This document shows positions 43,873 through 56,504 of a stretch of DNA of 64,000 nt, one piece after another (the first letter of the stretch is position 1; the number at the start of each line of letters is the position of its first letter). The position numbers were made by a program, and so were the translations under genes. The stretch lies in NCBI GenBank assembly GCA_039545355.1, contig BCJJ01000008.1, positions 186,001 through 250,000 of the forward strand. Reading direction: 5' to 3'. This DNA is from Trichosporon coremiiforme (Eukaryota > Basidiomycota > Tremellomycetes > Trichosporonales > Trichosporonaceae). The notes beneath the pieces are model-generated. The model was not told the origin of the DNA, did not search any database, and saw only the letters and a list, made by a program, of their open reading frames with translations.

Positions 43873-46800
43873 GCGCGAAGGGCAAAAGGGCGGGGGACAC
43901 GCTGAAAGGCGAGAACTCCGTTTCCATTCATGGTGCCGCCATGCGTGCCAGCCCCTCACGTCCATCAGTCTGCAGGTCGACACGCTCATCTCATCTCCGT
44001 GTCCGGCACCAAGTAGTAACCACCAGCGATCCATAGCGGCCCATTCTCGCTGTGCACGCTGTGGGCTGGGGCTGGCAGGCGAGGTATGCACCCGACATTC
44101 CGTCACGTACCGCGCCGTCGTACCGATGTACTGCCCGTACTGCCCGTACCGCATGCAGGCAAACGGTGCTCCGCACCCTCTCCCGCATGCCAAGTCGCTT
44201 AACACGTCTCGTTCTCACGTTAGCACGAACGTGAGCGCGCGATCGGGGAGATCGGATCGACCTGATCGTACCGGCACACCGGGCACGAGACATTCGGGGC
44301 ACTCGGGGTACAACCGAGCATTGAGCCTCACTAGCTTGGAGCTGCGACATCATGTCTGAATTGCATGACGAAGAGCAAAGTTTGCAAGTCTGGGTACCAA
44401 GGCTGGGCATAACGTTGCAAGACCAGGCAAGACCTGGGCAATACCAGACAAGACTGGAGCGAAGCAGAGGCTGGCCCGTTTCCCACAGAGAAAGTAGCAT
44501 AGGTCGCCGCATCCGCTCCTCCGCTCCTCCGCTCCGCAGCCTGTGCCAGCTGTGCCCCGCTTGCCCCGCGTTGCACCACTTCCTCCACTTCCACTCTGAG
44601 CGTAGTAGTAAAACTCGCCGAGATGGTGACCTTCCGCTCTCCTCAGGTTTCCGGCAGAGGAACCCGGACCCGACTGCGAGTATGCTCGAGGAAGGCCAGA
44701 AATGGCGCCTGTAACGGAAATGCTGGGACCCGACTGCGGATTGGCAGGGAGACAATCCGGTGGCGGGTTTGTGGCAACACGATGCAAGCTCCGACCAAGC
44801 TGGCATCGACGAACGAGCGGCGGACTTGACTGGAGCAGGCAGCGGGGTTTGCCAGCTTGGGCAAACCGGCAAAGGTGGGTGCAGCCTATGAGCGTGCTGT
44901 GAGATGAGGTGTGTTTGGAGCTGACCCGAACAAGAGCCTGAGCGCGCCTGAGCCTGAGACACGACCATGTGAGAGCATGTGGGTCGGGCAATGGTCGCTG
45001 TTGGCTGGCTGGGTGGAGACTCCAGCTCTGCCAAACCGGGGCTGGGCGGAGGCCAGGGTCACGAACTGGGGCTGAGACTGGGCAGACACTGGGTCACAAG
45101 AGCCTCCAGAGAGCCGGGGCCGGACCGTGCCTCCGTACCTACCTTTTCCCCTCCTTCGCGTTGCCATTTCACTAGTGCAGGATTCTTCCCTAACAGAATT
45201 GGAAGGACATGACTTGGAAAAAATCGGAACGGTAATGATGAGTAATGATGATCTGTCAGCGGTAACCGGCTTCTTCTACCGGTCGCGCGGAGCGTGCCTT
45301 GCTTCTAGAGCAGGATCGCAGGATATCAGGGGGGTATAGGGTGGAATCCGGGTGCTGCAATTCCGTCCCTTTCCAATGTTGTGCAACTTCAACTTTCTAT
45401 ATGGATAAATCTGGGTAAAATCCCCGCAAATCAACCCTTGCTTTCGGTTCTTTTCTTGTCCTTACTTGTCTTGCCTTCATTCGCTGGTGTTCTCGACCTC
45501 GGAGTCCGAGGTGGCTCCATTCCTCGCTCGCCGTTAGCTTCTCCGCTAGTCTCGCGGCGCTAGCGGAGCAGAGCGGAGGAGAGCAGTGGAGAGCAGGAAC
45601 GTACAAGGGTGCAAAGCCGCTAGCAGGAACGGATGCCCAACAGGCTCAAGGTTTTCATTTCATTTCTTCGGAACGCTCCGTGTCCTGAGATTAATATCGG
45701 GCAGTACGTTCTGACCGCTCCCCTTCTTCTGCCTCCCGCGGCCAGTGCCTCAATGATCTCCTCGATGACGTTCGGCGCTCTCGGCGCGCGGCGCGGCGGG
45801 CTTAGCTCTTTATGGTGGCCTGTCAGCGGCGAGCAATGAACGCGGCGGAGAGCTCCGCAACCGCATGCAAGGCCGATACTTACGCGGTTTATGGTCTCGA
45901 GTCTACTCGTACTACTCCGTCAAGGTTGGGACCCAGTTCCAAAAGTAGCTCGAGCAAAAAACACAGGTAGCTTACGCGGGCGATCTCGTGCCGTAATGTC
46001 CCTCGTAAGCCGGAACCTTCGACCGCGACATTGCAAACCTTCGGGGAGGTTACTACCGGTTCATTTTCTTACCCTTCCACATTCACTCCCCTTCGAACTC
46101 GTCATGTGAAAGCCTTCGTGAGGATGGTATCTCGAGATACGCAACCATGGAGCGAGGACGCGTTTCCGAGATACGGGAGAACCAATCTGCTGCACTGCAG
46201 TTGCCCGAGGAAACACTGCGCAGAACTGTGTCGCCTGACCATTCCTCTTCTTCCGTTCAGCAGTAGAGCAGGGTGTTGCAGAGTACAGCGGGGAGAAGAG
46301 ATAGCGCAGGGCGAGACTCGCAAAAGGACGCACGCACGCACGTTCAATGCTACTAAGCACAGATCGCGACGCGTCGGCGACGTCGGGCTCATCGGGGTCC
46401 CACCGGGGCTCAGAGGCCAAGAACCGGGGGACCTGGGTAGCCTGGGTAATCGCGATGCCTACCCGGGTCGTATCTGTCATGTGATGGCCTGTGGGCCCCT
46501 GTGCTGCCTGCCCAGAACGCCAGTACGCCAGGAGGGCCCAGGACATGTCCTTACGCCGCGTCCCTTGCTTCACGACGCGCTCGGTCGTACGCGGGCATAC
46601 TGCAGTTTGCTGGAGTTCGGATGACCAAGTCCGGGTACGATCTTACGATTGATTCCTGGTCGGACTCGAGGCGATGAGCTGGAAACGGGGCCCTCATCGC
46701 CCCCTCCCCCTATCTCGTTCCTCTCCTTACCAATCATCAGCCCTGTGATAACTGCGTCGTCTGCAGGAGCTCCACAGGAACATCACAGGGGGTAACACAG

Positions 46801-47543
46801 GTGGCACCGTGACGAGACGACAGGGAGCAAAGGGGTGGCTCTTGTATTCGTGGCGTTGGAGTGTCCTGAAGCAGCGAGGCTGGCGACATTGACGACGTAT
46901 ACGGACGTCACTCATCGCAGAGCACGAAGAGCATCCTTGCCCTCGCAGGCTGCTGGAGCCATCAGCTGTGCAAAATTCCTGAGAGGACTAACGTCATGAG
47001 TAATTGCTCACATTGCTGGGTCACCTCCCGGCCGCGCCGGCCGGTTGCACCCTTACCTTCACGCACCCTTCCAATAAATTATTGCCAGTGTGATCAGCCA
47101 CTTTGCTGACAGCGAGTCATCTCAGGACCACGGTGAGGACAATAATCGGCTGATTCTATGCTGTGCATGCTGTGTCTGTGCTGATTTGCTGGTATTCTAC
47201 TACTCCTTTCTGCCCGCTCACTCGCCCGCTTTGTGTACTCCGCACACTCTCCAAGCGAGGCGGGCGAGGCGCACAGACCTCCGCCCCTCCTAGCCTCCTC
47301 GTATCGTAGCCTATGCCTCCCCGATACGAGTCTCCACAGCTGGAACTGGAATGCAACTGGAATCGCATCCATTCCACTCCTAGCGCGCCGACGATCACTA
47401 AATTCGCGGCTGCTAGCCTCCTCTCGATGTCTGCAAGCCGCGGCCGGCCGACGTATCTCCTCATCGTGCGCATTAGCGCCTACTAGACACTTTGGGTGAC
47501 TAAGCTTCCGTCGCCGGTCTCATGCAAGGAAGACCACCGGGAC

Positions 47544-49944
47544 TTAGAGACCCTCAGTGTTAATCTCGACACCCTTCTGGCGAAGCAGGCAGTACTCGCC
47601 GTAGACACGGCCCTGCTCGCCCACACCCCAAGGGAGCCAGAGGAAACGGCTCCAGGGGCGGCTCGAAGCAGCATCGAGGAACGTCGTACAGAACTCGCGG
47701 TTCCACGCGTCGTCGTGAACGTAGTCGGGCTCCTTCTCCGAGAATTGCTGCGACGGCAGCGACAGGGCGACCATGTAGTGGCACTGTTCGACGGGAAGGT
47801 AGGCTCCGGGCTCAACGCTCGGCTCGTTCAAGTCGTTGAAGCGACCGAAGTGGACGACGCGGGTCTCCTCGCGCGGCCAGGCGCCCGCCGGGCCGCTGGG
47901 GTTCCAGTGACGAGGCATCATACCCTCGCCGTTCGTCTGAATCCACTGCGTGTTCACACCCTCCGGGACGAGGAAGGATGAGGGGAAGCGGTGCCACTCA
48001 GTGCCGTAGCAGAGGTTGATAGGGTGGGTCATGTTCTGCAGCGGCGACAGGTCCCACTCGTGCTGGACCTCCTCGCCTCCCTTGCCCTCGCGCAGGGGAA
48101 GCGGCTCGTAGCCCATGTCGGAGAGAAGGTTCGGGAGCGTCGTGTACTGGAAGTAGTACGCAACGTTGAACGGAGCCTGGTAAAACTTGAGCGTGGCGGC
48201 GATGCGGCCGACCGAGATGAGGCACGGGAGTAGCACGGCAGCGAGCGCAAAGTTGGAGAACATGCTCGTCTGCGACGCGCGGTAGGGCGAGTGGGTAAGG
48301 TTGATGAACAGCGTCTCCTGCCAACCCTTCACAAGGTAGATGGTGACGGCAGCGTTGAAGCACAGGAACGGGTAGATGGGGAACATAAAGCGCTCCTCCT
48401 TGTGCGGCTGCAGGCTCATGAAGACGAACCACAAGTAGAACGGCGCAAGGCGGATCGCGAGCAGCAGGTACGGGCTGCTCTCGCCTTCCTTGGGCCTCAT
48501 TTGCGTCTTGCCGAGACGGCGGAAGTCAAACTTGTACGTGAACAGCAGCGCCGGAAGCGCCACAAGCGCAGCAAGCGTCAGGAAGTTGAAATTAACAAAG
48601 AGGTTTTGGAGGTACCAGTACCAAGGCTCGGTGCCGTAGAGGTCAGGGCCGCCCTTCGAGAAGATGTTGTACAGGATGATGTTCAGCGTCGGGAACGTGT
48701 TACGGCCGTAGGCCCAGGAGTCGAACGCCGCCACGGGGATCTGTTTCATCAGTTGCTGTCCGTGATCCTCCAGAACACCGAAGGATGTGGGTGGTGACTC
48801 ACCGCAAGGCACGCAGACCAGCTCACGGCGCGAATCAGCGTGTTCATCCGACCGCTACCCCAGACGATGCGGTTCGCAGGGGCAACAATTTCACCGCCAG
48901 CCACAAACAGGTACTCGAAGACGAAGGGAAGACCGAGGGCTGCAGCGAACGGCCAGCCGAGAATCGCCCCGAGCGCAGTGAAGAACGTGGCAAGGAAAGC
49001 GCGGCGCTTGCCCGTAGGGGTCGAGGTTGCGGGGTGGTACCAATAGGACGCAGCCAGCATGGTCGTGTACATGACGAAGGAGGACGGAATGAATGCTGCG
49101 GTCAGCTTAATGTGCACAAGTGGATATCTCACCGGTGGCAGCGTTCCACATGCCGGCGCCGAAGAGCATCATGAAGAACATGTAGCGGCCGACACGCTCG
49201 TTGACCTCAGTAACGACGGTGCGGAAGAATTTGGCCTCGCAGAATGAGCAGATCGCCGCGAGACAGATGCGGAGGGCAAAGAACTGCTGGCGCTCGCCAA
49301 GTCCGAGCAGCTTCGGACCGAGGAAGGCGAACGGCCAGTGCGCGACAACGTACGCCCAGCTGCGCACCGCGTACTGCGCCGAAACCTCCCATGTCTGCCA
49401 GCCCGAGTTATGCTGGAAATAGTGCAGCGGCTCCCAGAAGTTGAACACTGCGTTTGGTCAGTCGTCGCCACAGTTTCAGAAAGGCGGCCAGCCTGGGCAC
49501 CGTGAAGCGGATCACGTCACCCTGGGCCACGTTTTGGGCTCACCTTCGTCGCAGTCGCTGATGATCGCATACATCGCGCCTGTGAAGCGCACCAGCATCA
49601 GGAGACGAAACGCAAACGACAGCGATGGAACGACAGGTCCGTTCCGTTGCCTGCGACATGTCAGTTGATGCTCACTTTGCCAAAACTGAGGTGGCTGAGG
49701 TGGACATCGATAGTTGCGACTTTGCAGAAAGCAGTCGTGAGGAAGGCGACGATCGACGGGCAACCCATTGACACCTTCCGTTCAGAGCTTACCGTCCAAC
49801 CTGGTCCTGCAGAAGACCTTGGTGTCTCCGCTTCCATCCTGACGGCGCCGCGTTTCCGAACTGGTCCTTCTCCTCGACCTTTATCGGGCCAGCGACATTT
49901 GTCGGCCGCCTGAAGCGGATGGTTTCTGTGCCGGGCATAGCCAT
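47544..49944 (-). CDS. ALG9: Alpha-1,2-mannosyltransferase Alg9 (GT22)
   Basis: Five exons: 49944-49793, 49650-49544, 49447-49133, 49095-48803 and 48740-47544, giving 687 aa. The N-terminal cytosolic region is followed by FAFRLLMLVRFTGAMYAIISDCDEVFNFWEPLHY, which carries the luminal catalytic Asp-containing loop (DCDE before FNFWEP) of GT22 enzymes. Several membrane helices follow (GRYMFFMMLFGAGMW, FVMYTTMLAASYWY, LILGWPF-type and others). The hallmark LQPHKEERFMFPIYP is in exon 5. The C-terminal third is luminal and soluble. Alg9 adds mannoses from dolichol-phosphate-mannose to the ER N-glycan precursor. The start at 49944 has a favourable ACC-ATG-GC context. It is somewhat longer than the yeast enzyme. 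Confidence 0.94.
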
Positions 49945-50333
49945 GGTGGGCGACGTTGAATCACAAGAGAGCGGACGGTTCGCACTGCTTGGGGTGTGTG
50001 CAATAAGTTAGAAAAGAGTGAAGTTTGGTGAAGAAGAGCGAGTCGCGCAACTTTGTGGACCTTGCGTGCCCAAGAATATCTGATTGGGGTCAGGCCGCCG
50101 GTCGCTGACGTCGGCTCACGTGGTTGCGTCCAACGAGCGCGCCAGGATACCGCGCACACGGGCCGATAGGCGACAGGGTGGAGGGGGCGGAGATTCAGGT
50201 TAAATCCGCCCATGGCTCAAGACTCGCTTTCGTGCGCGGCCCGAAAAGTCGTGAATTGGCCGGAGCGATAAGTTGCTCGTACGCATCGATCGACCTCTGT
50301 TCATAACAACAGCAAATCCTCGACCTTGACACT
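49945..50333. promoter_or_regulatory. Divergent promoter region, ALG9 / EMI1-like gene
   Basis: About 390 bp shared upstream DNA between two divergent starts. I see no clear TATA element or repeat. Confidence 0.5.
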
Positions 50334-50965
50334 ATGCGCTGGAACCTCTGGGGATCTAGCTCCGACAACTCGGAGGCCGGACCGAGTCAGTCCACCGACG
50401 CTGCGGCGCAAACAAGCCAGCAAGCTCAGACCTCCACATCGACCCCGACTCCGGCCGCCTCCACTCGTGCTCCGGAACCGCCTCTTTCCAAGTATGACCG
50501 CGCGCTGAAGGAGGAGCAGAAGATTCAGGATGAGCAGTACCCGAACTATGAGGACATTCCGAAGTGCATGACCCTGTTGTGAGTGCTCGCGTTTGAGCTA
50601 AGCAGAGCTCGCCGTGTAGCTAACGATCAGTGACGAGTTCGTGAGCTGCTACGCTCTCCTCCCGCAGATGCGCAACATCTATCGTCACGGGGAGCTGCGC
50701 GATTGCTCGTACAAGTGGGATGACTTTAAGTACTGCCTGTCGCTGAAGTCGGAGGATAACGATGAGCGCCGCCGGTTGTGGGTGCGGAGAAGAGCGGAGT
50801 GGTGGGCTGCGAGGAGAATCGGTCCTAGCTCAGAGGACGTCTGGGATGTCCGGGAGTGAGTATCCTAGGTCTATGGTGTGCGAGCTCTTATGCTAACCAA
50901 CTCTCAGGAAGCCGTTGGAGAACTTCCCCCCACTTGTCGACGAGGACGCCGCCACGACCGACTAG
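50334..50965 (+). CDS. DUF3128 / EMI1-like small protein
   Basis: Three exons: 50334-50578, 50631-50855 and 50908-50965, giving 175 aa. The first 55 residues are Ser/Thr/Pro/Gln rich. The conserved domain reads IPKCMTLFDEFVSCYALLPQMRNIYRHG, then RDCSYKWDDFKYCLSLK, with two Cys pairs (C-x9-C-type spacing), as in the DUF3128 family that includes yeast Emi1. Family proteins are small, and some are linked to meiosis or mitochondria. The Cys pattern recalls CHCH-like oxidised folds, but this is inference. The last exon encodes only an acidic tail. Confidence 0.85.
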
Positions 50966-51489
50966 ACTTTGCATAGACGTATATGGGATGGATGATGATG
51001 TGACTTCTTGCTGGGAGATGACTGACAGCGGCGTGCTGCACACTTAATAGAGATCAGGTTGCCTTAGGGGCCATATGGGCTGAGTAGATCAAGGAAGGCT
51101 GTTCTTCGTATAGAAGGAAGGCACCGACGAGCGAGAAGTGAGTTGCATGCCCCCTGTTAAAGGTTGGACCGACTGAAACGAGATTGTCGTTCTGTCGCAG
51201 TCAGCATTTGCACTGCGCAGTTGCTCTCGAGGATAGCGGGCTGTCATTCCCTCCTCGAACATCTTCTGTCCCATGCAGAGGAAGCTCACTCGTTGCGGTG
51301 TGGACGCGGCGCCCCAATGCGTTCAGAAGGTTCACGCCGAGGCGATTCGGCTTACGCCGAATTCCGAAATCGGATAAGCGCGGTCGTCGCCGTGCTGCGA
51401 CCAACGATGGTCCAAAGTCTGTGCCTCCGTCATTTCGACCTTCCTTCCTTCCACTTTCTCTCCTAGTCGCCTTATCCCGACTCGCCAAG
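50966..51489. other. Spacer between EMI1-like gene and hydrolase
   Basis: About 520 bp between same-strand genes. The frame of the hydrolase is open upstream to 51184, but no conserved N-terminus is seen there, so I treat it as leader. Confidence 0.5.
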
Positions 51490-52631
51490 ATGCCCGAGGA
51501 GCACGACCCCACCGCGCACGTCATGGACTACCCCGCGCTCGACCTCGGGAACAAGAAGTGCTCGAAGACGCCTGTGTCGATCGTCGACCTGGACGTGTTC
51601 GTCTGGGGTCTCGAGGAGGTCAAGGACAGCAAGCTGCCGATCGCCGCTGTTGTGAGTAACCTTCTTTCTTCGATACCAGCTCTGTAGACTTAGCTGCCAA
51701 TCGCCGGAACCCAAGCTGACGCCAGATCGCCTCGCATGGACGGTGCAACAGCGCGAAGAACATGGAGCCGTTCGCGCGCGGCCTGCTCGCCGAGGCAAGG
51801 GAGCAGGAGAAGGCTTCGGGACGGAAGAAGATCCGTGACCTCGTCGTTGTCACTTTGGTGAGCTACTCCACGCCTGCGAGCTGACTGAGCCCAGGACCAC
51901 CGGAATCACGGCCAGCGCACAAAGTACCGCGACACGAACCTCGCCTACGACAAGAACTGGCACCACTTGTGAGTCGCTCACTCCTCAAGATGAAACTGAT
52001 CACACAGCATTGACATGGCGGCGACGATCTGTGAGCCTCCCACAGCTGGGCGGTTCTCGTGGTGCTAGCTGACAACTTAGACGGAGCGACGCAGGACTAC
52101 GACATGATCATGAAGTTCCTGAACCCGTACCTCTTCCCCAACGGCGAGCGCGAGATCACTGAGTGGATGGCCACTGGTATCTCTCTCGGAGGAAACACGG
52201 TTTGGCGCTTGCTGCGTGAAGGTACGCTGCAGTGCAACCTCTCCAGCTGACTCACAGACCCGCGAATCCGCGTCGCGGTGCCGATCATTGGTCTCCCCTT
52301 CGAGGCGTTTGGCCCGTACCTCGGTGCGCGCGCAGTGCAAGGCGGACTCGACTTTGCGCCGCCGATCTACCCCACTACGCTCCGGCCATACATTGAGAGC
52401 GCGGAGCCGGAAAGCGCCTACAAGGACCGCAAGATCCTCTCTATCCACGGCGAGATCGATGAGCTCGTTCCGTACCGGTTCGGGAAAGACAAGATCGCAG
52501 AGCTGCAGCTGAATGCTCCCGAAGGAGACATCGAGGTCTTCGTCCAGAAGGGCAAGGGACATGTGTGCACGCCCGACATGCTACGAAGGGCGGCGGAGTG
52601 GTTCTACCGCTGGGGCTGCACTGAGCCGTAG
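51490..52631 (+). CDS. Alpha/beta hydrolase (esterase/peptidase-like)
   Basis: Six exons: 51490-51651, 51726-51857, 51895-51968, 52008-52030, 52081-52221 and 52258-52631, giving 301 aa. The protein starts MPEEHDPTAHVMDYPALDL. A core strand and loop (IAASHG-type: AAVIASHGRCNSAKNMEPFA) gives the oxyanion region, followed by DHRNHGQR, the nucleophile elbow ATGISLGGNT (Ser165), the acid region ILSIHGEIDELVPYRFG (Asp), and the His in KGKGHVCTPDM. All three triad positions are present. No signal peptide, so cytosolic. It is like the prolyl-oligopeptidase-like fungal alpha/beta hydrolases; substrate unknown. Exon 4 is only 23 nt. Confidence 0.88.
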
Positions 52632-52708
52632 ACTCTGAACGGACACCGAAATAGAGGAAAAATGCATGCAAATAGGGGTGCGGAAAGCTACTATTGGAAG
52701 GAAAGGGG

Positions 52709-55700
52709 TTATGATGATGCCGGGGTATGTTTTGCCTGGAGAGCCTCGAGCTTGCTAATACTCCGCTTCAGAGTCAGGATGGCGCCCATGGTGAGGGAGC
52801 CCATTGCGTCTGCGTTCCACATCTCGGCCATCTCATCGTCGACGTCCTCGCCACTGTCGCCCTTGTCCATGAGGCGGCGGGCGTGCGAGATCACGCTCGC
52901 GAGCCGGCCCCGGTCGTAGTAGAAGTACTTGATCTCCTTCTCGAGTCCTGTCGGCGGGTTGTCGAGTGCCGTGCGCACAAAAGAGCGCGAAAGCACGTAC
53001 GCCTTCTCGCTGTACAGGCGCGAGTTGATGCGGCCCTCGCGCGTGCCCTCGAGCTTGGAGAAGGCCGGCTCGCAGTGGTACGGGTTCTTGACGAGGACGA
53101 GGCCACTGATCGACACGAACACCTGCAGCAGCGAGGACTTGGTCGGGTTCCAAGACTCGCTCTTGTCGCCCGCCCACGTGCCCAGGATACTGAGACACAC
53201 CTTGCCCTCCTCGTAGAGGTTGGGGTTGCAGCGGCCCAGACCGTTCGTGTGCGAGTGGAAGTAGACGAGAGGCGGCTCGTAGGGAAATTTGGACGGGTTC
53301 AAGTACACGTCGAACACAAACGGCGCATCCGCATACGGCGTTCCCTCCGGTCCAACAATCAGGACACGCATCAGATCCGTCCGGTCCTCATATGTCCGCA
53401 CAAGGATGTTCTCGGGTAGCGACGACGACAGAGCACGGTGCTCCTTCATGAGACGCGAGGTGAACTGCTTGTGCGACTGCTGCCGCGGCTCATTGAACCA
53501 GTGATGGTCTGCCGGCGCCGTCTCGAGAATGTCGAAGGACGCCCAGAGGTCATCGTCGTCTAATGGCGGACGGTCCGGGGCGGAGGACGAGGAGGGACCA
53601 GCGTCAGCGGAAGCGGCGGGTGCAGGGGGAGCGGCTGGCGGAGGCGACGGGAGCGTGGGCGTGGCGATCTCGGCCGACTCCGGTGGCGTGACGCTATCCT
53701 CGACCGCCTGAGCGTCCTCATCGTCCCAGTCCATATCATCTTGAGGGATGATGTCCTCTGCCGGGATGACGACGTCGCCAGCGTTGTCCACGTCCATGAG
53801 CGTTTCAAACTCGGTGTCGGCTGTCTCGGCCGAGTGTCCGTTGGGCTGGTCGGTCTCGTCCCAATTACTTCCGGGGTGATCATCCTCAGACATGGTCTCC
53901 CAGCTGTGTTCGCTCTCGAAACTAACGTCGTCCTCGATCCACTCGCCGTTGTCAGCGAAACCTTCGGGCTCGTTCAGCACGATCAGCTGCTTCAGCTCGA
54001 CCTTTCGCGTCTCGCCACTGTACAGCTGCACGCTGACGGTACCGTCGAGGTGCATATCGACGACCTCGCCCCACCAGTCAACCTTGGACTTATCGCCCTT
54101 CGGCTCGCCCTGGCCAAAAGCCTCAGGAGCAGTGCCGTACTCGATGCCGAGGCGGTGCATCTCCTGCTTGTAGCGCTCCTTGTCGTCCTCAGGGCACTCG
54201 GTGACACCCAGCGCGGGAACCTCTGGCAGCGGCGTCTCATTGTCGCGACAGAAGAGCACATTTTGACCCAGGCCGACGCCGTAGTTGACCTTGCCAAAGC
54301 CACCGGTGTCCAGCTCCAGCACCGACACGGTCTCCATCTCCTTGGTATCCAGGGTCAGGACCTCGGCGATACGCTGCTTCGGGTTGTAGGACTGAACGAT
54401 GACCGGTTTGCGCTCTCCAGTGTCAGAACGCCAGACGACAGCCTCTCCCGGCCATGCTTCGTAGCTGATGGTCAGTTTGCTTCGCCTTCTGTCACTCACT
54501 CATCAACGTTCCTGTAGGGAACAAAACCGGTGGCGTACTCGTCGGTCTCGGTACCATCCTGCCATCGCAGTCTGAGTTTCGTCCGGTTCTCAACCACCCT
54601 GTACACCTTCAGAGGCAAAGTGCCCTTCATGTGGTAGGTCGGCTTGACTCCGAACCGCTTTTCGTCTTCCTCCTTGCGGAAAATGACGGTCGTGCCAAGC
54701 GGAGGTGTCAACTGGTTGACTCCCTCGAAATGCGTTAACTTCTCGAGCTCCTTGCCGCACCAGAACTTCTTCGGCTCCGGGTGCTTGTCGTGCTCGGATA
54801 TCGGAAGCTGCTGATTAGCGCTGCAAACACAAGAGCGTTACCCACCATCTGGTTGAGAGCGTTCCAGACGATAAAGACGATGAGGGGTCGCACGCTGATG
54901 ACCCGGTCGACTTCTGGATTCGCGGCGGGAGGGAACTCGCTGAACTGCTGCATGAACTCGACTTGCTCCGGAAGGACTTCCTGAAAAGTTAGCTACAGTT
55001 GCGATCTCCTTTGAGCTTACCTTGGCATATCGTCCAGTTTCCAGCAGGCCACCCATCTCCGCTATTCTGTAGATCGTTCCGTCTCTCGCCTCCAGATGTC
55101 CATCCTCGAACACCTATGCGTCAGCGGAGCCCTTCCCGAAGCCTTACCTCCTCAACGGTGCCAACCCACTCGTCGTAGACGACCTTGTCCTTGGCCTCCA
55201 CCTTGACGTCGTTCTTCAGCAGCTCCCATGGCACAAAGCCTTCCAGCCGCTGGCCAGAGATGACATGCTCTAACCGGCACTCGGAAGAGACGCTGATAAC
55301 GACGGCCGATTCTGGGTCCTCCAGAGAGTGCTTAACGAAGTCGCCCTTCAGAAACGAACGCTCAAACAACTCGAGGTCGAGTTCGGACACGACCTGGATA
55401 TCACCGTTCTGCAAACTCCTGGACTATCAGACACGACAATGAAAACAAAGACAAAACTCACGAGACAAGGACCTCTCCTCTCACAAGAGCTGGGGGATCT
55501 CCGTAAACTGGATCAGGGGGAGCATCTTCGTCAGCCCAGCCACGCTGTTTGTCAGCTAATGAAGTGCCCAGGTCTGCTTACAATGACTTTGCCACGATAT
55601 GAGGGCTCGGCCTTTCGCGAAACGACGTCTCCGTGGAAGAACTACACGGTTAGCTTGTTGAACCGGGATAAAGGTCAAAAATAAGCCCAGTGCAATGTCG

Positions 55701-55876
55701 GACGCTTCCTTCTCCGTCCCGGAGAAGTGGCTGTCGGTGCTGGCCACGCTCTGGCCACCAGCCTCCTGCTGAGCTCCGCTCTCGGTCTTGCCCGGCGGTT
55801 TTGCAATGAGAAGCAGAGGACTTACTTTGGAGGTGAAGTCGTCGGGAAGCCCGGGAAGCGACCTTGGTGGCGCCAT
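52709..55876 (-). CDS. UBE2O-like E2/E3 hybrid ubiquitin-conjugating enzyme
   Basis: Eight exons: 55876-55826, 55641-55582, 55544-55462, 55418-55148, 55113-55021, 54980-54846, 54810-54500 (or from 54807) and 54464-52709, giving 919 aa. The N-terminal half has repeated SH3-like, basic/acidic modules typical of UBE2O conserved regions (FFHGDVVSRK, GFVPWELL, GTVEEVFEDG, then YEAWPGEAVVWRSDTGERK). An acidic middle (WDETD, DDMDWDDEDAQAVED) and a Pro/Ala linker precede the C-terminal UBC domain. Catalytic Cys is about residue 758 in NLYEEGKVCLSILGTWAG, preceded by FPYEPPLVYFHS. UBE2O family enzymes ubiquitylate substrates without a separate E3, for example orphan ribosomal proteins. Fungal substrates are unknown. 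Convergent with the hydrolase (77 bp apart). Confidence 0.92.
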
Positions 55877-56504
55877 TTGTGTGTATCCCTCGTTAACAGT
55901 GGAGTTGCCAGGTGACTGCCGTGAGATGGATAATGAAGATGCGCGTGCTTACAACCGACGCCTGATCAAGTGGACATGAAATCCACCAGGAACGGGGGCA
56001 AATCCCGCACCGTGTTCTATTCCAAAACAAACCTGCCACCCGCGCCTGGCTAATCAGGAACTAATGAAAACCTAATCAATTGCAAGTGGCCATTTGTACT
56101 GTGGACTAATGCCTTCCAATCCCTAACGCTTCGTCAGGATGAAACCCCCGCCCTCGCCAGCTCGGACGAGCTCCTTCGCTGGGTGCAGTGGGCTCCCTGT
56201 TGTGGCAAACGCAAGCGTCTACACCATACGTGGCTTAAGTGCATAATGCCATCTTCTCTGCATGCTCTGAGCAGGCTCGCCACTTGTTGTCAAGAGCACC
56301 GTACCTTGATAGACCTTGCGCCAAATCGAGTCAACCTGAAGCTTGACACAAGGTGCGGAATCGCCGGGATGTCCGCTTGCCGCACGCCAGATAAGATGTC
56401 GTGACGGGAGCAAACGAGACGCGGCGGCGGGCATGACGCGCTGGACCAAGCTATGATCGCGACGACTTCTCCAACGTCTGACGGTCAACATCGCCACGCC
56501 GAAC
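55877..56504. promoter_or_regulatory. Divergent promoter region, UBE2O-like / ARP10
   Basis: 630 bp between divergent starts. Open frames on the - strand at 56219-56563 and others are short and motif-free. No element was recognised. Confidence 0.5.

Larger units (their letters stand above)
42843..47543. other. Long spacer downstream of PIG-H and ALG9
   Basis: 4.7 kb between the 3' ends of PIG-H (+) and ALG9 (-). Frames as long as 347 codons (43991-45034, -) have scrambled composition with many Cys, Trp and Ser and no motif. The best protein-like stretch is 43141-43314, listed separately. No RNA gene was recognised. Confidence 0.45.

Noticed and set aside
43991..45034. 347-codon - frame in the second large spacer
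   Set aside because: Composition (Cys, Trp, Ser and Arg rich, no hydrophobic pattern) and lack of splice context look like chance.
54464..54499. ATG at 54499 as start of the UBE2O-like protein
   Set aside because: It lies in an intron (54499-54465). Upstream exons give the conserved N-terminal modules in frame.
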